Of a DNA stretch of 64,000 nucleotides, positions 1-8,613 are shown piece by piece. Numbering within the stretch: position 1 is the first letter of the stretch; the number at the start of each line of letters is the position of its first letter. The notes under the pieces are model-generated. The model made no database searches. It saw only the letters and a program-made list of their open reading frames with translations, and was not told where the DNA came from. The translations under genes and the position numbers were made by a program. Source of the stretch: JBBQED01 sp038320345 (GTDB lineage Bacteria > Bacteroidota > Bacteroidia > AKYH767-A > OLB10); assembly GCA_038320345.1 (NCBI GenBank), contig JBBQED010000013.1, positions 1 to 64,000 on the forward strand, written 5' to 3'.

Positions 1-171
1 GAGTTATTGAAAGCTGTTATTGAACTTTACAACACCGAAAGACCGCATATGAGCATCAGTAACTTTACACCGAATCAAATTCATCAATCAAAAATTAAAA
101 TTCAATCAGAAAAATTATGGAAGAATTATTACCGAAAAAAGACTACTATTGTAAGCCCAGAACAGGACTAA
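1..171 (+). CDS. IS3-family transposase, 3' end (partial)
   Basis: The reading frame is open from the first base and stops with TAA at 169-171, giving 56 residues that include YNTERPHMSISNFTPNQIH. This is the characteristic C-terminal end of the DDE integrase core (rve) of IS3-family transposases; the glutamate of the DDE triad should lie just upstream of the window. The protein would catalyse copy-out/paste-in transposition of its own element. The 5' part lies outside the window, so I cannot say whether the copy is intact. It marks the left edge of the accessory region. Seen: C-terminal motif and stop. Inferred: family assignment. Confidence 0.85.
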   Translation, partial: ELLKAVIELYNTERPHMSISNFTPNQIHQSKIKIQSEKLWKNYYRKKTTIVSPEQD

Positions 172-236
172 CAATAAACTGTAAACTAAGGTCAGGATTA
201 ACTAAATAAACTGTAAACTTTTTTCAGGACAAGTCA
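172..236 (+). repeat. IS3-type element right end with 32-bp internal repeat
   Basis: Immediately after the transposase stop, AATAAACTGTAAACT occurs at 173-187 and again at 205-219, and CAGGA follows each copy at the same spacing, so a roughly 32-bp unit is present twice. The second copy runs into CAGGACAAGTCA, ending in CA at 235-236, which fits the 5'-TG...CA-3' ends of IS3-family elements. I infer that the right terminal inverted repeat ends near 236. The left end is outside the window, so the exact tip and any target duplication cannot be confirmed. Confidence 0.5.
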
Positions 237-240
237 AAAC

Positions 241-386
241 TTTAATTAACCACAAATGTGTCTGCGGAGCACTGAACCGCCACTTTTGCCAAACGCCTGT
301 TAGCTGTAGTGCTGTTCTGTCCATGAAGCACCACTGTTTCAAGTCCACACACACTTTGTCCGAAGCGATTTACTTTCATTGTTGTG
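241..386. repeat. Junction repeat A (between IS end and unknown two-gene module)
   Basis: This non-coding stretch contains ATTAACCACAAA (245-256) followed 11 bases later by AGCACTGAACCGCCA (268-282). The same two words recur at 2927-2938 and 2951-2965 with a 12-base gap. It also holds TTTCATT followed by GTTGTGT (374-387), which recur in junctions B and C. The short open frame on the minus strand here (242-424) is read through the repeat and is not a convincing gene. Confidence 0.6.
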
Positions 387-2285
387 TTAGTTGCTGGACT
401 TATCTTTAATGGTCGGTTTAACATCTTCTAATTTATTTGCAATTCCCTTTTGGAAAAATTCTGAATACTGTCTCACCTGAATTACCTCAATGTTCTTTTC
501 CCACTTGAACTCTGTTGAGATTATGATAGACATTAAAACTGATTTTCTTAATTCATCGTCTGATTTGTCTTGTTTATTTTCATTGAAAACTTCTTCTGAT
601 GTGTTGTTCAAATCAATTATTGATGAATGTAAATTTATAGTCTCACTAATTTTCTTTAAAGAATATTTTGCGATAATGTCCGCATCAATTGGTCTTGTTG
701 AAATGTTTGGCAAATCAGATTGTTTCAAAACAAACAATGAATCCCGTACTATTTGTGAGCCATTGAAAGAATAAATGTTAGTGTTCTTATACTTGTCTTT
801 AGATAATTCAGAAACTTTTAATTGTGTGATAAAGTAATCTAAGTTTATTCCGAAGTTTACAATTACAAAACTCTCATCAATTGCAAGTTTGTCAATTGCC
901 TTGAAAAAATCTTCGGGCTTTAGTAAATATGATTTAGATACTTTACGAAAGAAGATTTCGCCTAAGCCATCGTTCAAACTTCTTGAAACAACGGATGCTA
1001 AAAAGGAATCAAACTGCATATGATGCACTTCGGGATTTTCAGAGAAGGCATCTTTATCTTGTAGCATTCTTTGTCCGTTTATATACCATTTGTCGGAGTT
1101 AGCATCTTGTATTGGTGTGCTGTTGCTGATTGGTTGTAATTTCTCAATTGCTGATTCAACTATTGTTTTGGTTGCGTTTTCAAACTGCAATACTTTTTCA
1201 TTTGATATTTGCAAAGTCAGAGCATTTATGTAATAAGCACTTTCAAGATTTGATTTGAAAGTTTCTATAAAAGTTATCGGATATGGCTTTTGATTTTCTT
1301 CGCACCATGCAGGTGTGATAAAGTCAAGATTCAAAGTTTTGAGCAATTCATTATTCTGCAAATGTTCACTTACCAACTTTTTAAAAAAGTCCAGTCCGTC
1401 AATCCACTGTTTAATTTCTCCTTGTGTTGGTGGTGTTGGTGGAAAGTCAAGCGGTCTCATTGTCATGAGATAAGGATAAATAGTCCATTGCCTTAAAAAT
1501 AAAATTGCCATGTATGACATTATCCATTTCTTGATTACATAATCTGCATTAAGTCCACTTAACTCAGGGAAAGGATATTGATGTGAAATCCAAGTATATT
1601 TTCTTTCGTAAGGGTCTCTTACATCAGAATAAAACTTGAAAATCTCTTGCATTGATTCAGGCAGCAGTTCATATTTCGGTGGTTGGCTTTGAGTATGATT
1701 GAAAAGGCGCTTGATAGAAGCATATCTTTCTTTGTATGTAAGCAAGCCACCTAAAGCATAATGAAATTCAATGAATTTTTGGCGTTCAGTTTTTCGTTTA
1801 TCAATTGCCGCTTGGTTGCTGACTTGAAAATTGTTTGCTGTGTTGTCATACTCTTGATAAATGTAAGGCATACTGTAAGAGTAGTATTGATGACAAGTTT
1901 CCCAATGATTCACAATCAAATCGTCTTGCTGATACCTAACTGCAAGAAGTAGATTTCTCCAAAGCCAAGCATAAGTGGTCTCAGAAATTTCTTTGCCCTG
2001 CATTTCACCAAGCAACCAAATTCCTCCTGAGGTTCGGTGCTCCAATAAATAATTTCTCTTTTCCTTGAGGATTGCTAACTCTTCAATTGCTCTATAAACG
2101 GTTTCATAATACAATTCTGGATAAACGACTGGTTCATTCGTGAACTTATCACGAACTTTTCTAAATGCTGTATAAAAAAAGTCAGAAAGAGTTCTTGAAT
2201 AGGTTGTCTGTTGGGTTTTTATTGATTGCAAAAGCAAATCAGACAACGCTGAAAAATATTTTAAATCAGGTTCAGTTTTCTTCAT
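387..2285 (-). CDS. Protein of unknown function, 632 aa, partner of small membrane protein
   Basis: I do not recognise the family. The 632-residue product has no signal peptide or clear transmembrane segment. It is rich in aromatic and charged residues, with no Walker, nuclease, HTH or protease motif that I can see. It begins MKKTEPDLKYFSALSDLLL and its ATG lies inside the last codons of the upstream membrane-protein gene (14-bp overlap, 2272-2285), so the two are probably translationally coupled and act together. A likely arrangement is a soluble domain tethered by the membrane partner. It lies between an IS remnant and a restriction/Septu-like cluster and on the same strand, which makes a defence or conflict role possible. 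That role is inference from position only. Confidence 0.8.
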   Translation of the reverse strand: MKKTEPDLKYFSALSDLLLQSIKTQQTTYSRTLSDFFYTAFRKVRDKFTNEPVVYPELYYETVYRAIEELAILKEKRNYLLEHRTSGGIWLLGEMQGKEISETTYAWLWRNLLLAVRYQQDDLIVNHWETCHQYYSYSMPYIYQEYDNTANNFQVSNQAAIDKRKTERQKFIEFHYALGGLLTYKERYASIKRLFNHTQSQPPKYELLPESMQEIFKFYSDVRDPYERKYTWISHQYPFPELSGLNADYVIKKWIMSYMAILFLRQWTIYPYLMTMRPLDFPPTPPTQGEIKQWIDGLDFFKKLVSEHLQNNELLKTLNLDFITPAWCEENQKPYPITFIETFKSNLESAYYINALTLQISNEKVLQFENATKTIVESAIEKLQPISNSTPIQDANSDKWYINGQRMLQDKDAFSENPEVHHMQFDSFLASVVSRSLNDGLGEIFFRKVSKSYLLKPEDFFKAIDKLAIDESFVIVNFGINLDYFITQLKVSELSKDKYKNTNIYSFNGSQIVRDSLFVLKQSDLPNISTRPIDADIIAKYSLKKISETINLHSSIIDLNNTSEEVFNENKQDKSDDELRKSVLMSIIISTEFKWEKNIEVIQVRQYSEFFQKGIANKLEDVKPTIKDKSSN

Positions 2286-2658
2286 GCTTCTGAATTAGAT
2301 AAGGAATGAATTTGGTCAGGGTGTAGTAAATGAGAATTTTCCTAACGAAGAAGAAAAAGAAAATCACAAGTAGAATTGCATTGAAGGCAACAAGTAATGA
2401 TGCTGAATTCTCAATAAAGAAATCAAAGCGGTCTATCTTTATTAAAGGTGGAAGTTTTAATGACCAGATAACTATAAATATCAAAGAGGAATATAAAGTG
2501 TAAGGAAATGCTTTGCTTTCCCATTCTTGGTCAAAAAGTTCTACAATCTTATCTGATGAATATTTTTCGTCAAGTCGTGCAATTACCTGAAGAAGTATTG
2601 GATATGCTACACCAAGCAATCCAATGATTATATAAATATATGCGTCAACACTTGCCAT
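2272..2658 (-). CDS. Small membrane protein, first gene of unknown two-gene module
   Basis: The 128-residue product has three hydrophobic stretches: about residues 5-25 (IYIIIGLLGVAYPILLQ), 55-70, and a very hydrophobic run around 88-108 rich in Leu, Ile and Phe. It therefore looks like an inner-membrane protein with a short cytosolic loop (RLDEKYSSDKIVELFDQEWE) and a charged C-terminal tail. The 3' end overlaps the start of the 632-aa gene by 14 bp. Single-gene fusions of a membrane head to a soluble body would fit this layout, but I do not recognise the family. An ATG start at 2658 is clear. Confidence 0.75.
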   Translation of the reverse strand: MASVDAYIYIIIGLLGVAYPILLQVIARLDEKYSSDKIVELFDQEWESKAFPYTLYSSLIFIVIWSLKLPPLIKIDRFDFFIENSASLLVAFNAILLVIFFFFFVRKILIYYTLTKFIPYLIQKHEEN

Positions 2659-2746
2659 GTCAGGTTGTCTTTTGGTTTTTGTTTGTCTGTCTATTCATTT
2701 CTTGCAGAATGTTTAAAGTTAGCACTGCCGCCATAGCATTACAGCT

Positions 2747-2865
2747 AACGTCAGTCTGTCTAATTACTAAAATGAACAGGCTGAGAATTGCTTAAATGAA
2801 ATTTTACAAAGAGGGGAGTGCGAATACGAATCATTAAAAAGTTAGTTTTAAGACAGACTGACGTT
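2747..2865. repeat. Perfect 15-bp inverted repeat around an 89-bp spacer
   Basis: AACGTCAGTCTGTCT at 2747-2761 is the exact reverse complement of AGACAGACTGACGTT at 2851-2865. Just outside each arm lie CAGCT (2742-2746) and GCAGCT (2868-2873). No gene lies between the arms. The arrangement of GCTAACG / CGTT-type words at the outer ends of a foldable element resembles recombination-site or cassette-junction repeats, but the consensus of integron attC sites is not fully met. Confidence 0.6.
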
Positions 2866-2889
2866 TTGCAGCTACAAGAAGTTGGCGAT

Positions 2890-3222
2890 TTTCACCACAA
2901 ATGTTCATACGAAGAACGAATGTTTGATTAACCACAAAACTGTCATACGAAGCACTGAACCGCCAATTTTTTGTAGGTGCTGTTATAAGCTGGCCTTCTT
3001 TCTCCTGTGTCTGAAAACCATTGTCAATACTGCGTTTCATTGTCTTTGTTGTGTCGGGTTGTGCGGTTGCGTATTTTTTATTTTCAGAAGGGAAGGAGAT
3101 TTTTTTTAATTCAATTTTGTCTGCGTGGGAGAGGTGGAAGCTCTTTTGCAAGCTTTGGTCTGTGCTTGGGCTTCCCGCGATGGCGGGACAAGTTGTGCGG
3201 CTTGCAAATGTGCTTACACCTG
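2890..3222. repeat. Junction repeat B (downstream of HNH gene)
   Basis: This non-coding region holds ATTAACCACAAA (2927-2938) and AGCACTGAACCGCCA (2951-2965), shared with junction A, plus a degenerate upstream copy beginning ACCACAAA at 2894. It also holds GCGTTTCATT (3032-3041), TTGTTGTGTCG (3046-3056), CTCTTTTGC (3141-3149) and GCAAATGTGC (3204-3213), all four shared with junction C in the same orientation. CTTTTGCAAGC (3143-3153) can pair with GCTTGCAAATG (3200-3210) to make a long hairpin enclosing a smaller TCCCGC/GCGGGA palindrome. Several overlapping short open frames here are artefacts of this repeat sequence. Confidence 0.6.
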
Positions 3223-3248
3223 TGTGATGGATTTTTCTGTTCATACTG

Positions 3249-4289
3249 TTAAGGATTATTTAATATACCCAGTTGAATTGCTATGTCTCTTTTTAATTTA
3301 CCTAAATGGAAGTCGTTTATGTTATTTCTGCTTGCTGGTATGCCACAACTTTCATATAGGCGTTCTATTCCATCATTATTAACCGGAAAAAGATTTTTAA
3401 TTTGTTGAATTACAGATTGCCTATATCTCGGACTGCGGTTCTTAAATGCTGATTTTATAGCCAAAGGCACTGACTTATAGGTTCTATTATATCGTTCAAT
3501 AATTTCGAAGTCTTTCAATTGCAAATCTGAATGTACTTGCTTAATCCTATAAACAATGTCAACTTCCAAAATTCGGATAGCAAGTAAATCTGTAATCTCA
3601 AACACAAGATAATCGTCAAGCCTTTTATGGAATGGATTGAAGTGTGTATCTATATCAAATTTTTTCTCTCTTTTAAGGGTAGCATTACAAGAAGAACAAC
3701 CAGGAATTAAGTTAAAAAAAGAAACAGACAAATATGGATGCCTTGATTTTGGATAGAAATGGTCTAACTGATAAAGTGCAGCATTCTTTTGTTGACCAGT
3801 AAGGTTATTGGTTCTTAAGATTACTGGCACAGAATGCTCATTACAATAAGGGCAAAACTTGATATTGAAATGTTCTACATTAGTTTTACTTTCAGGGCTA
3901 TTTCTATATCCTTCGTAGTCAAAAATATCTCTAACAATTTTTCCGAAATCAGTTAGTTCAGCAGAATTATAATCAGTCTCTATTGAAAAGAAATTAGCAG
4001 GAACTAAATTTGTAATTTCTGTAATTAAGGTTTTTAATTCAATTGGTCTTGATGTAATAATTAATTTTAATTTCTCCTCATTTAAATTAAGTAAGTAATC
4101 CCAGAACAAAACTCTGTTTGTATCTAATGCAGCTGAATCAATATTTTTTTGTGCCTTAATTCTTCCTATTAAAGATTTAGTTGTATGGAAGTCAGAATTA
4201 TCATTATTTCTAGCAGAAGTAAGCGTTGTATAATGATTTTCTGCTAAAATATTTAAGTCAACATTTGTATTATCCTCTATTAGTATCAT
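3249..4289 (-). CDS. HNH endonuclease of AAA/HNH pair (Septu PtuB-like)
   Basis: The 346-residue protein carries a zinc-ribbon HNH fold: CPYC (146-149), LDHFYPKSRHP with Asp176-His177, and CSSCN (198-202) followed by basic residues. This C-C / DH / CxxCN layout is typical of HNH nucleases of the McrA/PtuB type that cut DNA or RNA. The N-terminal 130 residues are unassigned. The start lies within the end of the ATPase gene (20-bp overlap), so the two are coupled. In Septu systems the ATPase (PtuA) and HNH (PtuB) form one complex that degrades nucleic acid on phage infection. The pairing here fits, but the ATPase is longer than classical PtuA, so 'Septu-like' is an inference. Confidence 0.82.
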   Translation of the reverse strand: MILIEDNTNVDLNILAENHYTTLTSARNNDNSDFHTTKSLIGRIKAQKNIDSAALDTNRVLFWDYLLNLNEEKLKLIITSRPIELKTLITEITNLVPANFFSIETDYNSAELTDFGKIVRDIFDYEGYRNSPESKTNVEHFNIKFCPYCNEHSVPVILRTNNLTGQQKNAALYQLDHFYPKSRHPYLSVSFFNLIPGCSSCNATLKREKKFDIDTHFNPFHKRLDDYLVFEITDLLAIRILEVDIVYRIKQVHSDLQLKDFEIIERYNRTYKSVPLAIKSAFKNRSPRYRQSVIQQIKNLFPVNNDGIERLYESCGIPASRNNINDFHLGKLKRDIAIQLGILNNP

Positions 4290-5997
4290 TTAATATTTTC
4301 TTGATTTGTAATTTGATTAATTGTTCGCCAATTTCATCAATCAATATTCTATCCTCATTTGTTAGTTGCGTTTTATTGTCTTTAACTTTGTCAACTATTG
4401 CTTGAATTTTAGAAGCAGCGAAGTGGCTTATTAAACTACCTTGCATAAAAAATGCATCTAAATAAAGTTCACCAATATTTCCACCAAATGTTTCACCTTC
4501 AATTTGCTCTTTTGGAATAACAGAAAGGTTGCCATCTTGATTCTTCTGAACAAAAAGTAAATTGCTTTTTGGTAAATCTGAAACTAAAAAAGGCGAATGT
4601 GTAGTAAGAAATATTTGACATTTTTTATCAAGCAACTTCGGGAGTATGTTTATCAATTTAAATAAAAATTCGGTTTGCCATTTTGGATGAAAATACAAAT
4701 CGCCTTCATCAATACAAATCAATACATTATCCTCCTTAATCTTACCAGCAATTGAATAGAAATTTGAAAATAAATTAATGTATGCCTTGTGTCCGCTGCT
4801 TATGCCTGCCCACTCAACGCTGTATGATAAACTTTGATTTGTTGTTGCTTCTAAATAACCTGTAAGAAATGAGCCAACTCTGTCATTGTAATCTAAAGTA
4901 AATTGAACTCTTCGATTTGCATATGTGCCAATGTCCTCTTTAATTTCGGAATTACTTTGGTTCCCTAATTCCCTATCTACCAAATCTGCAAGAAATTTGT
5001 AGGTTTCAGAAAAGCCCCAGTATTTATCTATGGTAGTAGCGAAGTCTCCAGTGAAATACTTAAAAATATCATCAATTCTAAAGTCTGATTGCGTAGTCTC
5101 AAATAGAGAATTTAATATTCGATGAAGCTCCTTTTTATCCTTAATAACTTTGCCATCAACGTGATTTAAAATATCTCGATTTAAGGTAAAGTCAATAAAA
5201 ACAAGGAACGCTGAGAAGTATTTTATAGAATTAGAAGACTTATTGTCTGTAATTTTTTTTCTAAAACTTAGCACAAATTCTTTTAGCCTTATTTCAGTGT
5301 CAGTTTCCCTTTTATATCTCTCATCAAAGGTTTTTATACGATTAATAATGTTTGACCAAATGGGAGAAGTTAAAATGACCTTCGATGGTTTCAGTTTGTG
5401 ATTTTGATTTGAATCAACTGAATTTTCTAAATCTTCAAGCAATTTGAATTGTGGACTTTTAATGAATTTTATTTGCTGCTGTATTGTTCTTTGATAGTTC
5501 TTGTTAATGTTCTCACCAAATGAGCTGTTCAGTATATCGTTTGTTGAAATATTGATATTCTTTTTGCTGAAATTATGTCGTCTTCCATCAAATACATTGG
5601 AAAAAAAGATTGAATTTATAGAAGGTATTTTACCATCATAGTTTTTTAATTCAGCTCCAAAATCGTTTTTGATTTGAGCCATTTTGTAATTATAGATAAT
5701 GTAATTTTTACCATCGTTAAGTATAGCAAAGAAAGGTTTATTGATAATCGTGTTTGCACCATCTGAAACGTACTGAATAAGCTCTAAAATATTTGTTTTT
5801 CCAGAAGCGTTCTTTCCTATAATTCCAATAATATCAGTGATTCCATCTCCGAAAAAATTCTTTATGTGTTTTTTATTCTCAGTTCTTGTTAGTAAAGAAT
5901 TTTTATCGGAATAATTGAAATTGTATTCAGTAGCAAAGTTGAAACCTTGGTTACTAAATCCTTTATATTCTTCTATCCATATGTAGCAAAGTTTCAT
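4270..5997 (-). CDS. AAA/ABC-type ATPase of AAA/HNH pair (Septu PtuA-like)
   Basis: The 575-residue ATPase shows Walker A GKNASGKT (61-68), an SSGHK signature before the Walker B strand, LICIDEGD with Asp430-Glu431, and an H-loop TTHSPF (His467). This is the ABC/SMC-like 'AAA_15/AAA_21' architecture of OLD-type and PtuA-type ATPases. There is no TOPRIM domain after the ATPase, unlike OLD nucleases. The C-terminal segment (FGGNIGELYLDAFF) is typical of ATPases paired with separate HNH partners. It follows res after 30 bases and overlaps the HNH gene, so all are probably co-transcribed. Expected role: sensor/regulator of the HNH nuclease in anti-phage defence. The family role is known; its trigger here is not. 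Confidence 0.85.
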   Translation of the reverse strand: MKLCYIWIEEYKGFSNQGFNFATEYNFNYSDKNSLLTRTENKKHIKNFFGDGITDIIGIIGKNASGKTNILELIQYVSDGANTIINKPFFAILNDGKNYIIYNYKMAQIKNDFGAELKNYDGKIPSINSIFFSNVFDGRRHNFSKKNINISTNDILNSSFGENINKNYQRTIQQQIKFIKSPQFKLLEDLENSVDSNQNHKLKPSKVILTSPIWSNIINRIKTFDERYKRETDTEIRLKEFVLSFRKKITDNKSSNSIKYFSAFLVFIDFTLNRDILNHVDGKVIKDKKELHRILNSLFETTQSDFRIDDIFKYFTGDFATTIDKYWGFSETYKFLADLVDRELGNQSNSEIKEDIGTYANRRVQFTLDYNDRVGSFLTGYLEATTNQSLSYSVEWAGISSGHKAYINLFSNFYSIAGKIKEDNVLICIDEGDLYFHPKWQTEFLFKLINILPKLLDKKCQIFLTTHSPFLVSDLPKSNLLFVQKNQDGNLSVIPKEQIEGETFGGNIGELYLDAFFMQGSLISHFAASKIQAIVDKVKDNKTQLTNEDRILIDEIGEQLIKLQIKKILNDTNRG

Positions 5998-6027
5998 TCT
6001 TAATTTATAATTGGTTAAAGGATTGTT

Positions 6028-8613
6028 TTATTCGCTTTCTTCTTCAAGTTTATCTTCTAACTCACTTCTGAATTCATCTTTCAATAATTGACCTTTACGC
6101 AAATGGTCAAAGAATACGATATAAGAGCTTGGACTTAAAAAGTGAAAGTGATAAACTTCCTTTATTCCTTTTGCTTCTAATTCAGTATTAAGATTTTCAA
6201 AATGCTGTTTGGCATATTTGTTTTTAGCTTTGTTCTCTGCACTAATGTCTCCGTCTGCTTTTGTTTCAACAATTACAAAGTGTGTGATGTCTTTCTTTTT
6301 TATTTTGATAAAAAAGTCGGGGTTAAAGGCTTGAACTTTAGAGTGCTTACCCGCTACTGATGTAATTGAATATTCAATAGAGTAGAAGCCCATATCTCTT
6401 GATTTCATCCATGCTTCAATTTCTTTTGCATTATCTGTTTTGCATAAATGGTCAATGAATTTTCTCTCTGGCTCATATTTCGTGAAGACTAAATCAATCG
6501 GACTTTTGAAAAGAAAAGCATTGATTTCTTTTGATGCACTTTTTGGAAAACTTTCATCTTCAATAACGGCATCTAATATTTCTCTAACTTCTGTTTCTAC
6601 TTCTTTTGCATAGTCAGAAGAATAGTATACAGTAGAGTTGTGGCGAAGATTTCCAACTGCAATACTTTCCTTCTCTACCGCTGCTGTGCTAATTTTAAAA
6701 GGGTCTTTTGCTTTTTTCTGGTAAAATGTTGTCTTTCCTGACTTGCGTAAAAGAGTATTGAAACTGCTCTCAATTTTATGTTTGTTCTTCTCGATTAAGC
6801 GGTCGCCTTTTATGCCAACCTTGTCCATTGAGTTACGAATAATTTTCTTGATTTCATCTTTAGGTGGGAGATTTTCTTTAGAATATTTCCCTGTTGGAAG
6901 TTTCAAAATATTTCCTTCCCACTCACGTAACTTTAATTCAACAAAAATTTTGTTTACGATTTCATCAACCGTGTAAGTGTTGTAATGAATAAGGGTATTT
7001 TTTGCATTTATCTCACCCGTTAAGCTTGTGTATTCCGATTCCTTCTCTGTTTCCTCAACTTGTGATTGCAATTCAATATAGCCCTTTGTATAATCAAATT
7101 CCTGATGTTTTTTAGTTGTTTCTTTTTCAATAGCTTCTTTCTCGTAGTTTATCTGATGTAGTTCAAAATGAAACGTCTTTCTGTCGCTATTTCTGATGGG
7201 TGCAGAAGTCAATCTCATTTCAATTTCCAAAATTTCATCTACTAATCCTCTTATATTTCTACTCCAAGCATCATGGTTAAAAACACGAACCTTTGGTTGT
7301 GGTGTTTGGTATTCAGGTGGAACCCTCAACCCTCTGCCTAATACTTGTGCAATTAATAGTTTAGAATTAAAAGCCCTATCCTCCCAAGGAACTATTTGAA
7401 AAACATTTTTTACATCCCAACCTTCTGTTAGCATGGAAACAGAAACAATCCATTCAGTGCTGTCCTCTTTCTTATCTACTTCCTTTAATTTTTTTAAATT
7501 GGCTTTGTGGTCATTGTGTGAGGTAACAATCAATACTTTATTTACACATTCTTCTGCTGTGATGTGTTCTTTGTTTTGAAGAAACTCTGAAAGTTCAGAT
7601 GCCAAATTCTTTGCTTTTGTAATGTCTTTAGTAATAAGAATTGTTAGCGGTTTTACTTTTCGGTAGGTGTTTTTATTTGTTGTATGGTTATCATATATTT
7701 CCTGAAATTTTATTTCATCTTCTGCATCATCGTTCTTGCTGATGTAGTCAACCATTTTAACCATCTTATCATTTACGGCTTGCCTTAAAGAGTAACGGTA
7801 AATTACATCATTGAAATAATCGTCTTTAATGTATGCTGTGCCTGTGAAACCAAGAATGTATTTGAAGTTGTATTCCTTGCTCAATAGAAAATCTTTCCAC
7901 TTTTTTAAAACCTTAGCTTCTGAACCAACTCCCTCAACTACATTAAAAATGTGATGTGATTCATCATTCAAAACTAAAGTTCGTTCTCCATTTTTTTCAA
8001 AGCTATCTTTTATAGACGAGCCTGTTCTTTCATAAACTGCATGTATATTTTCTACGCAAATGTCGCCCTCCTTAATTGTTAAATCGGCTGTTTTGATTGA
8101 AGGATTTTTGAATTTGCTTTCTTCTGGAATTGCTTTTAGCAATGCGGGGTCTTCAGCTAACTTTCTAAATTTTTCCAATAATCCATCTTCGATAGTGAGA
8201 GAAGGACACAACACTAAAACTCTGTCAACAAAGCCCAGTGAAAGCATCATTTGTGCAATTCCGTATATAACATAACTCTTTCCTGTGCCTGTTGCCAAGT
8301 CAATATTTGCCGAAAGTTTACCTTTCATCTGCAAATGATGTTCATAGTCGGTAACTGATTGAAAACGGTTCTTTAGTTCAACCATCTTAGGGTTTAACCA
8401 ATTCTCGTTTACCAATGCTTCAATATTGCTGTAAATACCCGAAGCCAAAAATATGATTGCCTTTTGTATCGCTTCTTTTTGATACTGACGGTCGCTACAA
8501 AGTATATCCAAATACCTGTCCCATGCTGCAAGATTTAGTGTTGCAGGATTGTAGTTCTTAGAAACCTGTAATACCAGGTCTGCCGTTTTATATTGTTTTA
8601 TTTCTTGCACCAT
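6028..8613 (-). CDS. res: Type III restriction enzyme Res subunit (SF2 helicase-nuclease)
   Basis: The 861-residue protein has an SF2 helicase core: ATGTGKS Walker A (107-113), DESHH motif II (217-221), FTGT motif III, and a QVLGRGLRVP motif VI. Near the C-terminus PDFF ... VETKAD (about 760-785) gives the PD-(D/E)XK nuclease signature of type III Res proteins. It would hydrolyse ATP to translocate or slide on DNA and cut when two head-to-head unmethylated sites are met, in complex with Mod. The ATG abuts the mod stop codon with no gap (8613/8614). No frameshift or missing motif is seen, so the enzyme looks functional. Confidence 0.95.
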   Translation of the reverse strand: MVQEIKQYKTADLVLQVSKNYNPATLNLAAWDRYLDILCSDRQYQKEAIQKAIIFLASGIYSNIEALVNENWLNPKMVELKNRFQSVTDYEHHLQMKGKLSANIDLATGTGKSYVIYGIAQMMLSLGFVDRVLVLCPSLTIEDGLLEKFRKLAEDPALLKAIPEESKFKNPSIKTADLTIKEGDICVENIHAVYERTGSSIKDSFEKNGERTLVLNDESHHIFNVVEGVGSEAKVLKKWKDFLLSKEYNFKYILGFTGTAYIKDDYFNDVIYRYSLRQAVNDKMVKMVDYISKNDDAEDEIKFQEIYDNHTTNKNTYRKVKPLTILITKDITKAKNLASELSEFLQNKEHITAEECVNKVLIVTSHNDHKANLKKLKEVDKKEDSTEWIVSVSMLTEGWDVKNVFQIVPWEDRAFNSKLLIAQVLGRGLRVPPEYQTPQPKVRVFNHDAWSRNIRGLVDEILEIEMRLTSAPIRNSDRKTFHFELHQINYEKEAIEKETTKKHQEFDYTKGYIELQSQVEETEKESEYTSLTGEINAKNTLIHYNTYTVDEIVNKIFVELKLREWEGNILKLPTGKYSKENLPPKDEIKKIIRNSMDKVGIKGDRLIEKNKHKIESSFNTLLRKSGKTTFYQKKAKDPFKISTAAVEKESIAVGNLRHNSTVYYSSDYAKEVETEVREILDAVIEDESFPKSASKEINAFLFKSPIDLVFTKYEPERKFIDHLCKTDNAKEIEAWMKSRDMGFYSIEYSITSVAGKHSKVQAFNPDFFIKIKKKDITHFVIVETKADGDISAENKAKNKYAKQHFENLNTELEAKGIKEVYHFHFLSPSSYIVFFDHLRKGQLLKDEFRSELEDKLEEESE

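Noticed and set aside
2742..2873. Integron attC site
   Set aside because: The outer words partly resemble RYYYAAC/GTTRRRY but do not meet both consensus boxes, and no integrase is in the window.
2834..3382. Cluster of short overlapping open frames on both strands
   Set aside because: They run through repeat B and the start of the HNH gene in several frames, lack family-like sequence, and overlap each other. They reflect repeat sequence, not genes.
4270..5997. OLD-family nuclease
   Set aside because: The ATPase head fits OLD, but no TOPRIM domain follows; the nuclease is a separate HNH gene.
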